The notes beneath the pieces are model-generated. The model was not told the DNA's origin and made no database searches. It worked only from the letters and a program-made list of their open reading frames with translations. A program made the position numbers and the translations under genes. A stretch of DNA of 64,000 nt from Sphagnum compactum. Taxonomy: Eukaryota; Bryophyta; Sphagnopsida; Sphagnales. Each line of letters begins with the position of its first letter. Positions within the stretch are counted from its first letter, which is position 1. The stretch covers positions 26,588,213-26,652,212 of the forward strand of contig OZ234493.1 of the NCBI GenBank assembly GCA_965153455.1. Reading direction: 5' to 3'. Below are positions 51,797 to 63,978 of the stretch, one piece after another.

Positions 51797-54700
51797 ATGA
51801 AGTTGTCGATTATTCAATTCTGTAGGTCAAGATTATTGTTCTTGAGGAACACAAGTTTGGAGAATTGTGGATGTTTGGCTGCTATATCTTTTCGAGATCA
51901 TACCCATTTGGTGGGGTGTTCGAGACTAGACGCTACTTCGGTGATTGGGAGATTAGGTTTAGCAGGTCTGAGCAGCCAATTCGGGTTGTTGGTCAGAGAC
52001 TTTCATCATGGTGGCTCCAAGTGGAGCTCTGAATTCCGAATTGGGGAGAGAGAGAGTGCTCCAAGGTTGCTGGTGGTGCAGCCCAGAGTGTACCCACGAA
52101 CAATTCTCAAAGCTAAGCTGTTGGAAGCTCTGCGTCTAGCGGATTCTCTGGAGGGTCTAAGGGGGAGATCAAAGGCTGAATCCAGGAAGCATACTTCTCC
52201 CTTTGTGCTGGTCCAGAGTCCGCAGTCTCGCTCTTCCAGCAAGCGTCTTCGTGCAGGTATGTAATGGAAAACTCCCACAGGCCGCTCAATCCTAATTAGG
52301 GTTTGCAGAGTGGCATCCACTATTTGTCAATGGAAATTGCAAGGTGTATCCAGTAACATATGTTTTGGAAGGTTGCAGCAGGTGTCTATTTTGGAGCAGG
52401 GACCATTGACATTGTGCGTGCCCATGTTGATGCGGCAGCTTCAAGAGTTAAGATTTAATTGCATCTCCATACCTGATATCTATTAGACCTCGTTCCCTCT
52501 ACAGGATTAATAAGTTCATGCCTTACTGTGCTGTTTTATCAACTTATGATACTGCACTACTTAAGATAATCTAGTCCTAATAAGATGGTGGAATTGTATC
52601 TCCTTGTTATGCTTGTAATTGTGAGCAACCAAAATATATGTGGTGGGTTCTCATGATTTCATCTTCTCATGGTCTTGGAGATCTTGCAGGAGCAGCTGGA
52701 TGCAGTCTTTGTGAATGCACCCCTGTCCGGTGTACAGCAACGCAACCTCGAGGCAAGCACTTGGGTCTGGTTGGTGTTTGCTATCAAAAGATTTAGATTG
52801 TCTAGATGTGCATCTTTACTTGTCAGTTTCTTGGAGTCTTAGATGGGATGGAAATGTTGTTCCACACCTTCATGTGCAGAGGTCATTTGGTTTGCAGAGT
52901 TGAGCCTGTCTGCAACTGTGCAGGCTGCGTGGGGCAAGCCTGTGCTTGACCGAGTTGGATTGATTATTGAGATATTTGGGGCACATGCCCAAACCAAAGA
53001 GGCCAAGCTCCAGGTATGAGGTCTTATTGATCTGTTCACCACTGCAGTTCATACATCACTTCATGTGGCTAGATGGCTGGATGATGAGCCTGGTATGATC
53101 TGCTCTTTGATGAGAAACTTATGTTTAAATGCAGGTCGAATTGGCTGCTCTAGATTACAAGAAAACACGATTGGTCCGTGTTCTTGGAAAAGGGGGTGCG
53201 CGACTTGGTTTTGGTGTTGGTGGAGAAGATGAGGTGGTCAGTGCTCGGGGGTAATGTACTCCCTTTTGTCTCATGGTTTCTGGTTATATGCACAATGTGT
53301 TGACTACCTTCTTTTAGTGTCCAGCATTGAGATAGAAGTGCAGCCTATTACATGCATGGAGGTGATATCAACACAAATGCAGCTTCTTTGCAATCTTGAA
53401 AGTCTTGCATGGGAACAGAAGAATTAGTGCCAGGGAAAAGGTCAGACTCCATGGAACTTGTAGCCTTTTGAAACTGATAAGGTTGGAACAGACGAGCAAG
53501 TGGAGCAATTGGAGGGGCTGGTGAGACAGAGCTTCAATTGCAACGGCGCAGGTGACACCTAGCCTTTTCTTTCTCCTTTCTCCAGTACTATTTGTGCATA
53601 TATGGTGACTTTCATATCTCCATTGCAGTGTTCTTCAAGCATGGTTGTATTCATTGAAATAGGTATCACTTCAGGCAGAAGACTTCTGTGGTGGTTCACC
53701 AAATGGTGGTTCAACAACTGAATGGCTTTGTTAGGTTTGATTAGAATTGGAGAAAGAAGGGACCGTTTGAAGCAAATGCTGAAGGAAGTACAGCGAACCC
53801 GCTCTCTGCACCGAGCTGCTCGTCAACGTCATGCGTTTGCTGGGAGTTGTGGTCGGCAACTTCCTGTTGTAGCTGTGGTTGGATACACAAATGCGGTGAG
53901 GCTTTCAATTTGGTGTTCAATGGAGGAGAAGAAGCAAGGTCATAGGATAATCCTGATGAGCACATTCCTATAGCTGCCTATCTCTTTGAATCCAACCACA
54001 AGGTTTATGGTAGGATGATCCCAATGAGCAAAGACATGTAGCAACTTACACCTTTTAATCCACCTGAAGGGCTTGCTCTATTCCAATATGTTGCAGCCTT
54101 GCTAAACTCATTTTGCACAATCTTTTCCTTTGGTTGAGAACTAAATAACAAGCTTGCACTGATGGGCCATCAATTCCCCCCTGGTGCAGATGCTTTTCTT
54201 TTCATGGTCAACACATCAGTAGGGATTAAGTTTGTGCATCACAGTTTTTCAATGCATTATGCAGGGAAAATCATCAATGGTGGCTGCGCTCTCAAAGAGC
54301 AGCGTTTATGTTGATGATAGGTGCGAAAACTGCAATCACAAGCCTTTTGTTGGATTGCTGGACTTCATTTACATTGCAATCAGGCAGAGCACAATTGGTT
54401 TCCTTTGTCTTCCTTGAACAGATAATTGCCACACATGAGTGGGTTTGTTGGAAAGGCTTATTGTTTTAGTTTTCTGGATTAAATTGACTGCAAGTGTGCA
54501 GGGATCTGAATCACCTTGAAATAGGGCTACATACTCATCTAACTGGTGTTTTATGTAGGAAACTCATGACAGTATTGGTTCTGAAATTACTGCAGACTGT
54601 TTGCAACCCTTGATCCACGTGTGCGCAGTGTTGTGCTTCCTTCAGGGTAGGCTCACTGGCCCTTTAAGAATATGTACCCACATAGATAGCAGCAATGCAT

Positions 54701-55978
54701 GAGGGGCATTATTGTGAAAATGTCCACATGGATTTTCTTTTGGACTTGACTGAGTACTTGCATTGCATCATGGGAATGCAGGCGGAAAGTGCTGTTGAGT
54801 GATACTGTTGGTTTCATCTCTGATCTCCCAGTACAGGTAACATTCGTTACCAGTTCTTAATGAGAATGGCTTATTTGTTCTGCTGACACGGGAATCTGCT
54901 TATTGAGGTTTTAGAGTGTATATAAGAAATTTAGTGAGTTCACAAATGCATGTAAATGTTCCAATACAAGTCTGGATGGGAAAGGGTGGAGAAGAGTGAT
55001 CTCCTTTTGCATCTTGTGAAAGTTGACTGACAAGGTCGTCACCTGCTCACAGCTAGTGGAGGCATTCCAAGCAACACTGGAGGAAGTTGTTGAAGCAGAT
55101 TTTCTGTTGGTAAGTCTTTTCTCTAGTTCTGAAATGAACTCTACCAACATGATCCTTACTTTGGGTGAGACTTATACTAGTTCCAGAATCTATTCTTGAA
55201 TGTTTCATCTGTTGGTTGAATGACAAAACAGAAGCACTTGTTTCCTATCTGAGAATGCTTGATGCTTGAGTCTTTGCAGCATGTGATTGACAGCAGTGCA
55301 GCAAACGTAGATGAGCAGCGAGAGGCAGTTCTAGATGTGCTCAAGGGAATTGGTGTTCCCAAGGCCAAATTGGAAAGCTGTATGGTGGAAGCTTGGAACA
55401 AGGTCCCTCCATAAACCCTCTCCAATGTAAACTCACAGAGGACAATACTTGAACGTGAAAGCTCTAGGCTGTGCACTCTACAGATCTCAAATACATTGTG
55501 AGACAGATGCCCATAAATAATGACTATGTTTAAAGACTATAATGGTTGAATATCAATTATGGATTTTGAATTGTCCTTTTCTCTCTTAAAGTCCTGCTGA
55601 GAAGTATCACTAACTGTGGGATTGCAATAGCAGGTGGATCTTATTGAAGGTGTATCGACCTTCGAGGATCACAGTAGTCTTCTTCTGGCCAAAGACACAG
55701 ATCCTTCTCCCACTGAACAAGAAGAATCATCAAATTCAAACCTTTTCTCAAAGGATGATGAGGTTATGAGCAATGGAGTAACTGCAGGACTGGGGAAAAG
55801 AGATGAAAGGGTGATATTAGGGTTGGGATGGTCACAGGGAGGAATGTCAAGAGTGAGCACCTCAGCTTCCAAAGGAATAGGGTTAGGAGCTCTGTTACAT
55901 CTACTTGATAAAAAGCTTGGTGAGGAATTAGCCCCACAGTTTGCAGCACATAAGTCTGGAGATGTGAGAGGATTATGA
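51797..55978 (+). CDS. HFLX: HflX-family GTPase, probably organelle-targeted, 13 exons
   Basis: HflX proteins are Obg/Era-type GTPases that bind the large ribosomal subunit; plant copies are generally organellar. Exons: 51797-52256, 52382-52446, 52690-52752, 52924-53013, 53135-53250, 53492-53551, 53745-53895, 54265-54320, 54596-54646, 54782-54836, 55053-55109, 55280-55402, 55634-55978. Joined: 1692 nt, 563 aa, no stop. Seen: N-terminal HflX domain with VYFGAGT (155-161), NAPLSGVQQRNLE (184-196) and DRVGLIIEIFGAHAQTKEAK (205-224); GGAGETELQ (272-280); G1 GYTNAGKSS (331-339); G3 DTVGF (378-382); G4 NKVD (448-451); G5 SAS (526-528). A frame-compatible GTG lies 30 nt upstream, but the ATG at 51797 is the natural start. 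The first ~30 residues are rich in Arg/Ser and nearly free of acidic residues, consistent with a transit peptide. One intron (52753-52923) is GC-AG. A possible AATAAA lies at 56180. The C-terminal ~80 residues between G4 and G5 are acidic and poorly conserved. Confidence 0.94.
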
Positions 55979-56800
55979 TAAGGTTTTTACCAGGGGTGTA
56001 ATTGAACATGAGAGCTGCAAACCATTTCTTTCTCCGACATTGGAAAACATCTAATAATAGTGAAAAGTACCAAACTGGAGTGAGCAATGAAGAACTTGTA
56101 ACTGTTAGTCTGGTCAACTTGATCATGTGTTGCACACTCCAATTACATGTCATATCAAGAAGTTTCAAGTGAAGCCCATAATAAAGCAGGTATTGCCCAT
56201 ATGTGATTCCTCCAGGTCTGTCCATTTGACCCCATCAGATGCTTGATTTCTATTGTGGGGGAGACTTAAGCTAGAGATGGCTACTAGAGTAATGGCTTCT
56301 AGATGATGTCTACTAGATGCAGCTGGAATATTTGATTGAATTATTGTGGATTGATTCTTGTTGAGGTAATTTTTGTTGTCCTGCTTTCTGGCAGAATGGT
56401 AACTTGCTTTGCGAAGTGCTGGGTGTTGAGATACAACTTTATGCACATGTTGAACTGGCCCCACACATTTTGCAAAGTTGTTTCTGAAAAGAAAAGAGGA
56501 GAGACCAATGGGGCTCAAGGTCCTACCAGGTTTTGTTACTCCACTGCCATCAGCAATTGGAGAACCTGTCAAGCACAGAAAATTATGTGCATTGACGGGC
56601 AACACATTCCTAACATAGCGCCTTCAGGATTATTTTTCCTGCTTTTACTATCAAGTCCCATTGCCTTGTGTTCCATGGATTTTCTGAGTGTCATGTGATT
56701 AGTTTACATTGTAACACAAACTTCCCTGTGGTACCCACTGTTAATGTAAAATGATTCTTCCCAGATGAGATGGCTTGCACCCTTGATCTAGTCCTTCATT

Positions 56801-57036
56801 GTTGGAGAACCTTGTTATTACTATCATCATGAATGGTCACACGACATTACAAGGTCTTGGCAATATTCAATAAATTTGTACCATCTTGGTATTATTCATC
56901 CTTCACCCACTCTTTCATGTTGGAGAACCTTGTTATTACTATCATCATGAATGGTCACACGACATTACAAGGTCTTGGCAATATTCAATAAATTTGTACC
57001 ATCTTGGTATTATTCATCCTTCACCCACTCTTGCAT
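56801..57036 (+). repeat. 118-bp direct tandem duplication
   Basis: 56801-56918 and 56919-57036 differ at about one position. It lies about 800 bases downstream of the HflX stop. The near identity implies a recent duplication. Confidence 0.9.
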
Positions 57037-59385
57037 GCTCAATTTGAGCCATGGTGAAGTTTAACTTGTTGGATGGTGCCGTTGAGTACATGGCACATAT
57101 GTTCTAAACATCCTATGCAATACTTTAATTTCCCATAACAACAATAGTCATTGAAGATTATGTAACCACCAAATTTCCTACAAACCAAATATTCTTTGAA
57201 TTCAATGTCCTTGATCTTTTGCATCCTTTCAAAAATCTCCTAATTGCATTATTGTGCCCAAGATTGATGGAACAAACCCCACTTTCAAGCATGTTCGTAA
57301 TCAATAGATCAAATAGTAAACCTCCATAGGAAGCAACTATTCTTTGTCGCCCTATGACTTGACAAAAATGAAAACAACACATAACATTTTTATACTATGT
57401 AATCCCTAAATTGGGTGAAAACCTTGTATATATATATAATCAAGGATGGAAATCTATCCACAAAAAGTACAAGGCATGTCAAAGCAAATATAAACACACG
57501 AAAGGAAAACTAAAACAATAGTAATGAAGTAGAAGATCTAATGTTAAAAGGGCATCCTTTGTCACAAATCAGCTAGTGATGGAGGTGCACTAACTAGTAT
57601 GTGTGGAAGAAATGAAGAACTATGACTAAGCATGGCAACTTAGTGAAAAATCATGATGGCTTACACATGTTGGAAGGCTATCAACATTTGTTGCTTATAA
57701 TAAGATATAAACATCGAAGATACCAAACTAGAAGTCTACTGATAGCAAGTTATATTGGCACACATAAGAAGTAAAAAAGGAATCAAAACAAGGATGGAGA
57801 CAACCATAGGTCTCTATGGCAAGGGGAATGAAATCCCAACGTTCATTTTGTGTAAAATCGTGCTTTGCTTTGAACGACAATTGTTGTTGCATGTGTTATT
57901 CTCATTAAAACGTGTTGCACCAAATTTGTACTAGTCAAATCGGCAATGACAACATTTTCCAAGGTCCAAAAATCGTTTCTAATGATGACAATATCCACTC
58001 GTCTTCATTTATGGCGAAGGAAAAGATGAGAAACCTCTCTCTGTACGTGAGCTCCACTTTCCAACACCATAGCTACAACGGTATTTCGAAAAGTATTTTA
58101 TAATGTGCTCACTCATGCATAGGCAATGTAACAAATGGATACCAAAATCATTAGTGGTATGATCACACTAACATTGTGAAAGATGTGCAATTATAGGATG
58201 TGGTATATTGAAACAAATATGTAACAATGTAAGGAAATGAACTGAGGACAAATGAAATGAAGGGGTGCTAGGACGAGCTAATAACTAAACCCCTATTGCT
58301 GGACTTGCATAGGAATGAAAACGTGCTCACACAACATCCCGAAGGAGCCTTTGCTACAAGCAAAATAAATTCTTGTTTGTGTAGTTAGTTCATCAAAGAA
58401 AATTATATTTAATATGATTGCACCACTAGATTTTCAAAAGGCAAGACATGTGACTAAACCTAAAGTAACATCACACAGGTATCCCATAGTGCTACCTAAA
58501 AGGGAAAGTACTCGTTTCTACATGTGCCACTACATCAAGAAAAGTAGGGTGAACATTTTGCTAAAAACGAAAAACTAGTGCAAAAGTGATCAAAGCCCAA
58601 TATCTTAAGAAGATAGGAACAACACATTAGACCATTGAAAGAATGCCTAGCCCTTTTGAAGAAGCAAGAAGAATGACTGGATGACGAACCAAAATGGCCC
58701 ATTATGGTGCCAAAAGATGTTGAACCTAATAATTTCTCCAACATAACTATGGTACGAACATCAAATTCAGTGTAATGTTACAAAATACCTAGTGATCAAA
58801 ATACAATATGTTGTAAGTAGCCCAGCCACTAAGCATAACAAAAGAAAAACATTGCAAAAGCGCCCAACAAGGTAATACGCTCTTCGTACCATTGGAAAGT
58901 TTCAATATCAACAAGCTAGAAGTTGAAAAGCAAATGCTGCCAAAACATGTTCTAAATTTTTTTCATGCAAAATTCTTGTTGGGTTTTTTAATCTCCCTTC
59001 TGGCTCATTACAGATCTTATTAATGTTTATAAAAATCACATCTGCAACTATGTTTGTGTAACTTAGGGCGTGCAAGGTAATGAACACAAAATTAAAGTCT
59101 AGTCTTTGGAAGTTGCCACCGTTTCAGGGCCTGACAATTTTGATACTTGAAATTGGTGGGCCCTAAATTGAAGAACAAGAACAAAATCAAGTAGAAAATG
59201 ACCTAAATTTGCAACAACAGTAACCGTTCGAGGAAGTGGTGAGAGAATTGAAGCTGAGTTTCCCCATAACAGATCCTTAAGTCACTTCTTTCATATCCCC
59301 CAATTGTGTAGTTTCTTCTATTATGTCCTAAAGATTTTTGCACGACTGTAACATTGTGGTCCTAATAAACTTCATTCAAACTAGG

Positions 59386-59411
59386 TAAGTAGGTAGGTAG
59401 GTAGGTAGGTT
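59386..59411 (+). repeat. AGGT microsatellite
   Basis: A tetranucleotide run GTAG/AGGT of about six units. The same ACCT/AGGT word is abundant near 15.8-16.2, 31.7 and 62.7 kb. Confidence 0.85.
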
Positions 59412-61929
59412 AAAAGCCTTAACAATTTATGGTTTAAAGCTTCATTAGTTAATGTGTATAGGCATGGCAGACTTTGCAGTTTCACCAACATCAAAACATT
59501 GTAGGGTATCATAGGAGGATTCCAATATCATGATGATTTGTATGGACCATCATGAAACATCACCCCTTCACTCGATGATTCCCATCGCATCTATTTTGCT
59601 TCATTCAGTTTCTTTAGTTGCACCTAGTTCATCCTCACATTTCACACATTGTCAACATCATCAGCCATGGGTTATTCTTCAATCATCTGTACCTACACCA
59701 GGGGCCTATCCATCCCATAACCATGTCTACATGTTCCTTGTCATAGTTGTGTCATTTATATGTAACAGGAACAAGTTTAACACGTCACCAGGCATCATGC
59801 ACCACACACAGGCAGTCGTTAGCTTCTAAGGTGCCAATGCCTTCAACATTACCATCTTTTCTTCCTTCTTCAGCTTGGACATGGATTGCATCATTAGATA
59901 TCATCAATGTTTTCCATCTTGGTTTACCACACCCTTGCTCATACCATCATATTCCATATGATCTTTGTGTTGAAGTTCAACGTGTTTTACACATCCCTTT
60001 AACTCGGTTGGTTATTGATTCATCTGACATAGCAACTTGGCATGCATTTTTGTTCTTCCATTCCTGGTGTTTTTATTTTCCGCCACAGGGTGGTGGAAAA
60101 GGCCACCAAAAGATTCACTCCTGTTTGTGTTAGTACATGGCAGAGGATTAGAAAACATTTCAAGAGGAGCATACGATTAGAACACAAGCATTGACTTCCC
60201 AAAGATCTTTAGAGATGGCACCGGATCCTACTCCATCTCCATCAACATGATTGCATCATGTCATTTTCATGGATATGGTATTTTACAACATTAATACTTA
60301 CAAATTACAATTGTTTTACATTTTTTGAAAAGAAAGGCGCCTTCCATTTTGAAATGTTGAAATGTTTAATACTTTTAAGCAATGGTTATGAAAGACATAA
60401 GTTGAAATCATCAATCCAATGCAACATTGATTTTGTATGTGTCAAACAACTAAGATGTTGGTGAAAAGATGCAATCACCACCAATTTTGCATTTGCATGA
60501 ATGTTTTCCAAGTACCATGTTGTAATGAACATTTCAAAATCTTTTGTACACAAAAATCAACAACTAAAATGTTAAGGAGCTTCACATTATAAATAATTTA
60601 ATAAAACATTGATCTGTGTAAGCTTGACAAGCATATGCAAACATGATGCTAGCACTATAACTTGACTTGTATACAACTACAAAATATCTGTGGATTTAAT
60701 GTTATAAAAGAACCTGTTTGTGGAAGTAGTATAATGAAACATAAACAAAATGCCTATTTTGTGGAACTAATGCATGTAGAATGTACCAAAGGACAATCAT
60801 GAAATTACAAATCTTATTAGTTGAGATCTTTCAAATGTAACATAAATTGCAAGGAGTTTTAATGCTATATTTTGAAAAATGTGGATAATCAATTTCAATT
60901 TTTTAACTATGGCACCATACCATTCTTAAACTTGTAGGATTCCAAACTCACATGATTGTGAAGTCATGCAATAAGTATAAAAGAATAAACAACACCATAT
61001 AGAAGAATTATAAAGCCCACACAACATGTGATACAATGGATCCCATTTCATCTCAAACCTTCTAGATTTTGGATTTCAAAGTACAACACTTCAGATTTGC
61101 TTTTGTCCACCCACCCCTGAACATCACACTTCACACTTGATTACATGAATTATAAAAGTTGCAAACTATTTTTTCCATTGTTGGCATATACAACCAATAC
61201 ATCATTTTATGTCAATCCTTTTGACTTGGAATTCCATCCATAACATTAAATATAAATTGTTGCTTGCATTCTAGGGGAAGAGATGTTGAGAATAAAACAT
61301 TTGATGTTCAAGAACAACGGAAGCTATCAAACATTGAAAGAAAAATATATTGTTTTGGCTTGTAAAAATTATTGCTAACCTCAAATCCACCTTGAATCCT
61401 CAATTAAAAGAATTTAATAAAAGGGCAATTTTTGCAAAGGACATTAAATTGTGATAGGTGGGACCCTAGCTACCTCATTTATCACAAAACCTCAAGTCGT
61501 GACTCACTAGGCCACTAAACCTATTCTATAGGTTATCCACACTTTACACTATAGGCCACCTAAGCTTTATTCTAGGCAACCTAAACTTTTTCACCTTAGG
61601 TTAGACCAATGGGGCTATGTTACATGCTACTTGCATTTTTCCTTGTAAGCCATCTAGCCTTTATCCAAAGCTACCTGGACTTTCAACATAGCTTGGCCAT
61701 TTTGGTATTTCATCTATTATTTGAATCTACATGCCATTACCCTAAAACAATAATAACTACTAAATTAAAAAAATTCTATATTTCTACAATTGATCTATTT
61801 TTTATCATTGAAGCAAACTGGAGGGCTACAACTTTGAGCATCAGAAGTAAATGAGCAACACAGCAAACACACGAAGAGAATGAGTGATAGTTTGCTTCAA
61901 AAATTTGAAAAAATAGCTCGATCCTTCTC

Positions 61930-62230
61930 TAGTTTCAGCCCCATATCTTCCTCATTATTAGTCTGTTTTGAGTGAATTAAAACTTAATGGGTGCATCAAC
62001 TAAGGGATTTATAAAACATCTTTGTGTTCCAGAGACAAAAACACAATGATCAAAGATATTAAAGCTCGAAATCTTAATCAAATCACCCATCATTGAACAC
62101 TGAACCCCCTTACACCAAACACCCCACATCTTCTCGCATCCCTTATCGAATTGAGCAATTCTCATTGCATGGAAGCTCTAGACGAAGGGTTACAAATGTT
62201 CTTTGAGCTTCAGAAGCAGAGAAACAATGT
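61930..62230 (+). repeat. Two more diverged copies of the ~90-bp dispersed family
   Basis: 61930-62050 has CTGTTTTGAGTGAATT, then GGGTGCATCAAC and a GTGTTCCAGAGACAAA end. 62160-62230 has GGTTACAAATGTTCTTTGAG, then CTTCAGAAGCAGAGAAACAA. Both align with the copies at 1.5-3.3 kb. Confidence 0.55.
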
Positions 62231-62838
62231 CTGAGGATTCGACTTCCTTTGCCTTCTTTAAGTGTTCATTCATTGGAGCATCTACATTAACTCACCCCTC
62301 ATTATTCCCCTTCTCACTCCTCTAGGACGCCTAATTACTTCTTATGGCCAATCAAGCTTACTTTGTCATTAATTAGTCTAATGATTGATTTCAGGTTTTT
62401 GGATAAGTTTTGACATGTATCTCTATTTTATTTTCAGTTAAAATTAAAATGACGAGTCGCCACTTTTTCTGTGCTCTTACACTCAGGGGAGCCACCTTGA
62501 CATTTTTTGTGTTTTTAATCCTTTTATAAAATAAAAAAACACTGCCAGGGACGTTCCATAATACACGACAACAGTCAAAGGATGTGATAAAAACACATTT
62601 TGTGGATGAACCTCAACTGAGTTAATATTTGGTTTCACCTTGGTAACCAATTCTGTAGGAAATAGGTCTCTCATATATATAAGTAGATAGGTTAGAAAAA
62701 TAGGTAACTACTAGGTAAGTAGATGGTTTAAAGTTTAAACATATGTAAGGGCTTTTTTTACTACCTACCTACTAACAACCTGCTTTGTAGGGTTGTTAGT
62801 TTACTTAAGTAGAAAAAGAAAGCAACTGAGGTAATAAT

Positions 62839-62942
62839 CACCATGGTTAGCTAGGGAACTGGAACCCAACAGAAAACTGTTTCCTGACCACTTTCCATTC
62901 ATCCTTCATGGGGCGCTGGTGGGTGCTGGTTCACTGTGGCCA
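62839..62942 (+). repeat. Shared upstream element, copy 2 (before QSOX)
   Basis: Second copy of the element at 51443-51546, in the same orientation, about 100 bases upstream of the first ATG of the QSOX-like exon. Flanking sequence on both sides is unrelated between the two loci. Confidence 0.8.
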
Positions 62943-63043
62943 CTTACAGCCACTGGTGCTTTCCATTGACAAGTCCCGTTTGTCCTTTCGCTCTGTGTCT
63001 GGTGAAGGTGTATTGGAGGAGTACGCTCACTGCAGTGCAGTGA

Positions 63044-63345
63044 ATGAGTGTCCCCGGTCCCCGCCACTCGTGGATGCAGCGACGACGGTGGGCGATGAGG
63101 AGGGGCGGAGGAGCATGGCAATCACCGCCCTCCATGGTGCTGCGTCTTCTGTTTCCAGTGCTTTTTTCGGTGTTGCTCACCTCGCTCGAGGGTGGGAACG
63201 CCGCTCGCTGGGGCAGCGGATCTGCCGTAGACGACGGTGCCCTCACGTCGGGAGACTTAGTTCCCGCTCTCAACGCCGAGACTTTCAATTCCAGCTTGTT
63301 GGCAGCGCCTGCGAACTGGGCTCTTGTGGAATTCTACGCCAACTG
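63044..63345 (+). CDS. QSOX: First exon of a secreted thioredoxin-fold protein, probably quiescin-sulfhydryl oxidase (partial)
   Basis: QSOX enzymes form disulfides in secreted proteins using an N-terminal thioredoxin domain and a FAD-binding Erv domain. Only exon 1 is visible: 100 codons plus two bases, ending in AACTG before the donor GTCAGT at 63346. The end of the exon reads LNAETFNSSL, then WALVEFYAN and a split W, which is the strand just before a CxxC active site in plant QSOX and PDI-like proteins. The LNA-F start and ALVEFYANW fit QSOX best. Four in-frame ATGs occur (63044, 63074, 63095, 63134). The last gives the cleanest signal peptide (MVLRLLFPVLFSVLLTS, then a small-residue cleavage region), so the real start may be 63134. 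The CxxC exon is not found before the window ends, so intron 1 exceeds 650 bp. Alternatives are another PDI or an APR-like thioredoxin protein. Confidence 0.7.
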
Positions 63346-63552
63346 GTCAGTGTGCATCTCTGTAGTTCTCTTCTACTTATGAATGTCTCTGTATGTCATC
63401 GAATATCCTGTTGTTTTCTGCCTTTGTGGGCCTGTGTCTGTTTGTGTATCGAGAGGGTTGCTTTGTCGTTTATAACATTTTAAATCGGGAATCCTGCGTG
63501 TGACCAAGCAGATCTCATACCTAGTCTCAGCTTGTTGACAGTCCCCGGCTAG

Positions 63553-63978
63553 TTACCATCCAATTTCAACTTTGCCTAGAAAATTAGGGTTTCCAACATG
63601 TAGGAGATTTTGAAAATCCGTCTTGTTGGAAACAGTAGGTTCCTCTGTCTCATCGAGTGTGTTATTGACGTTCTTGAGATTCTGCTCTAGCTGGGAATCA
63701 AATGCAGAATATAAAGGTGAGTTGGCCTGCACCACCCGTGGATGTGGATAATACATAGGATCCATCCAGATCTGCCACCTAGAGACCATGAGAAATGGTG
63801 ATTCTTGAGAAATCAGTGGCTCCAACATTTTCATGTTTGTGGAATTCATTCTTTGGGAGCAATATCTTTTTCCCATTCGGATATTGCAATCACAAATTTC
63901 CTTAGCTGGGATTTGTGTCGGAAATTGTAATATTGATGACTGTTTCAACCAGCTACATTTCTTGACTGAGTATTCCAA
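63553..63978 (-). other. 141-codon open frame inside the presumed QSOX intron 1
   Basis: A long open frame for an intron, read opposite to the gene: a basic Cys-containing start (KKCSWLK), then WQIWMDPMYYPHPRVVQANS, and a Glu/Asn-rich end. I recognise no family. It may be a fragment of a transposable element inserted in the intron, or chance. Confidence 0.3.

Larger units (their letters stand above)
57037..62838. other. Intergenic between HflX and QSOX
   Basis: AT-rich. Open frames at 59530-59829 and 59747-60133 (+) overlap in different frames and look like fragments of a decayed element; a CCACAGGGTGGTGG patch is near 60.1 kb. No recognisable protein. Confidence 0.45.

Noticed and set aside
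62440-62530. GACGAGTCGCCAC motif as an LTR or primer-binding signature
   Set aside because: Similar words occur in plant repeats, but no second copy, tRNA complement or terminal repeat was visible here.
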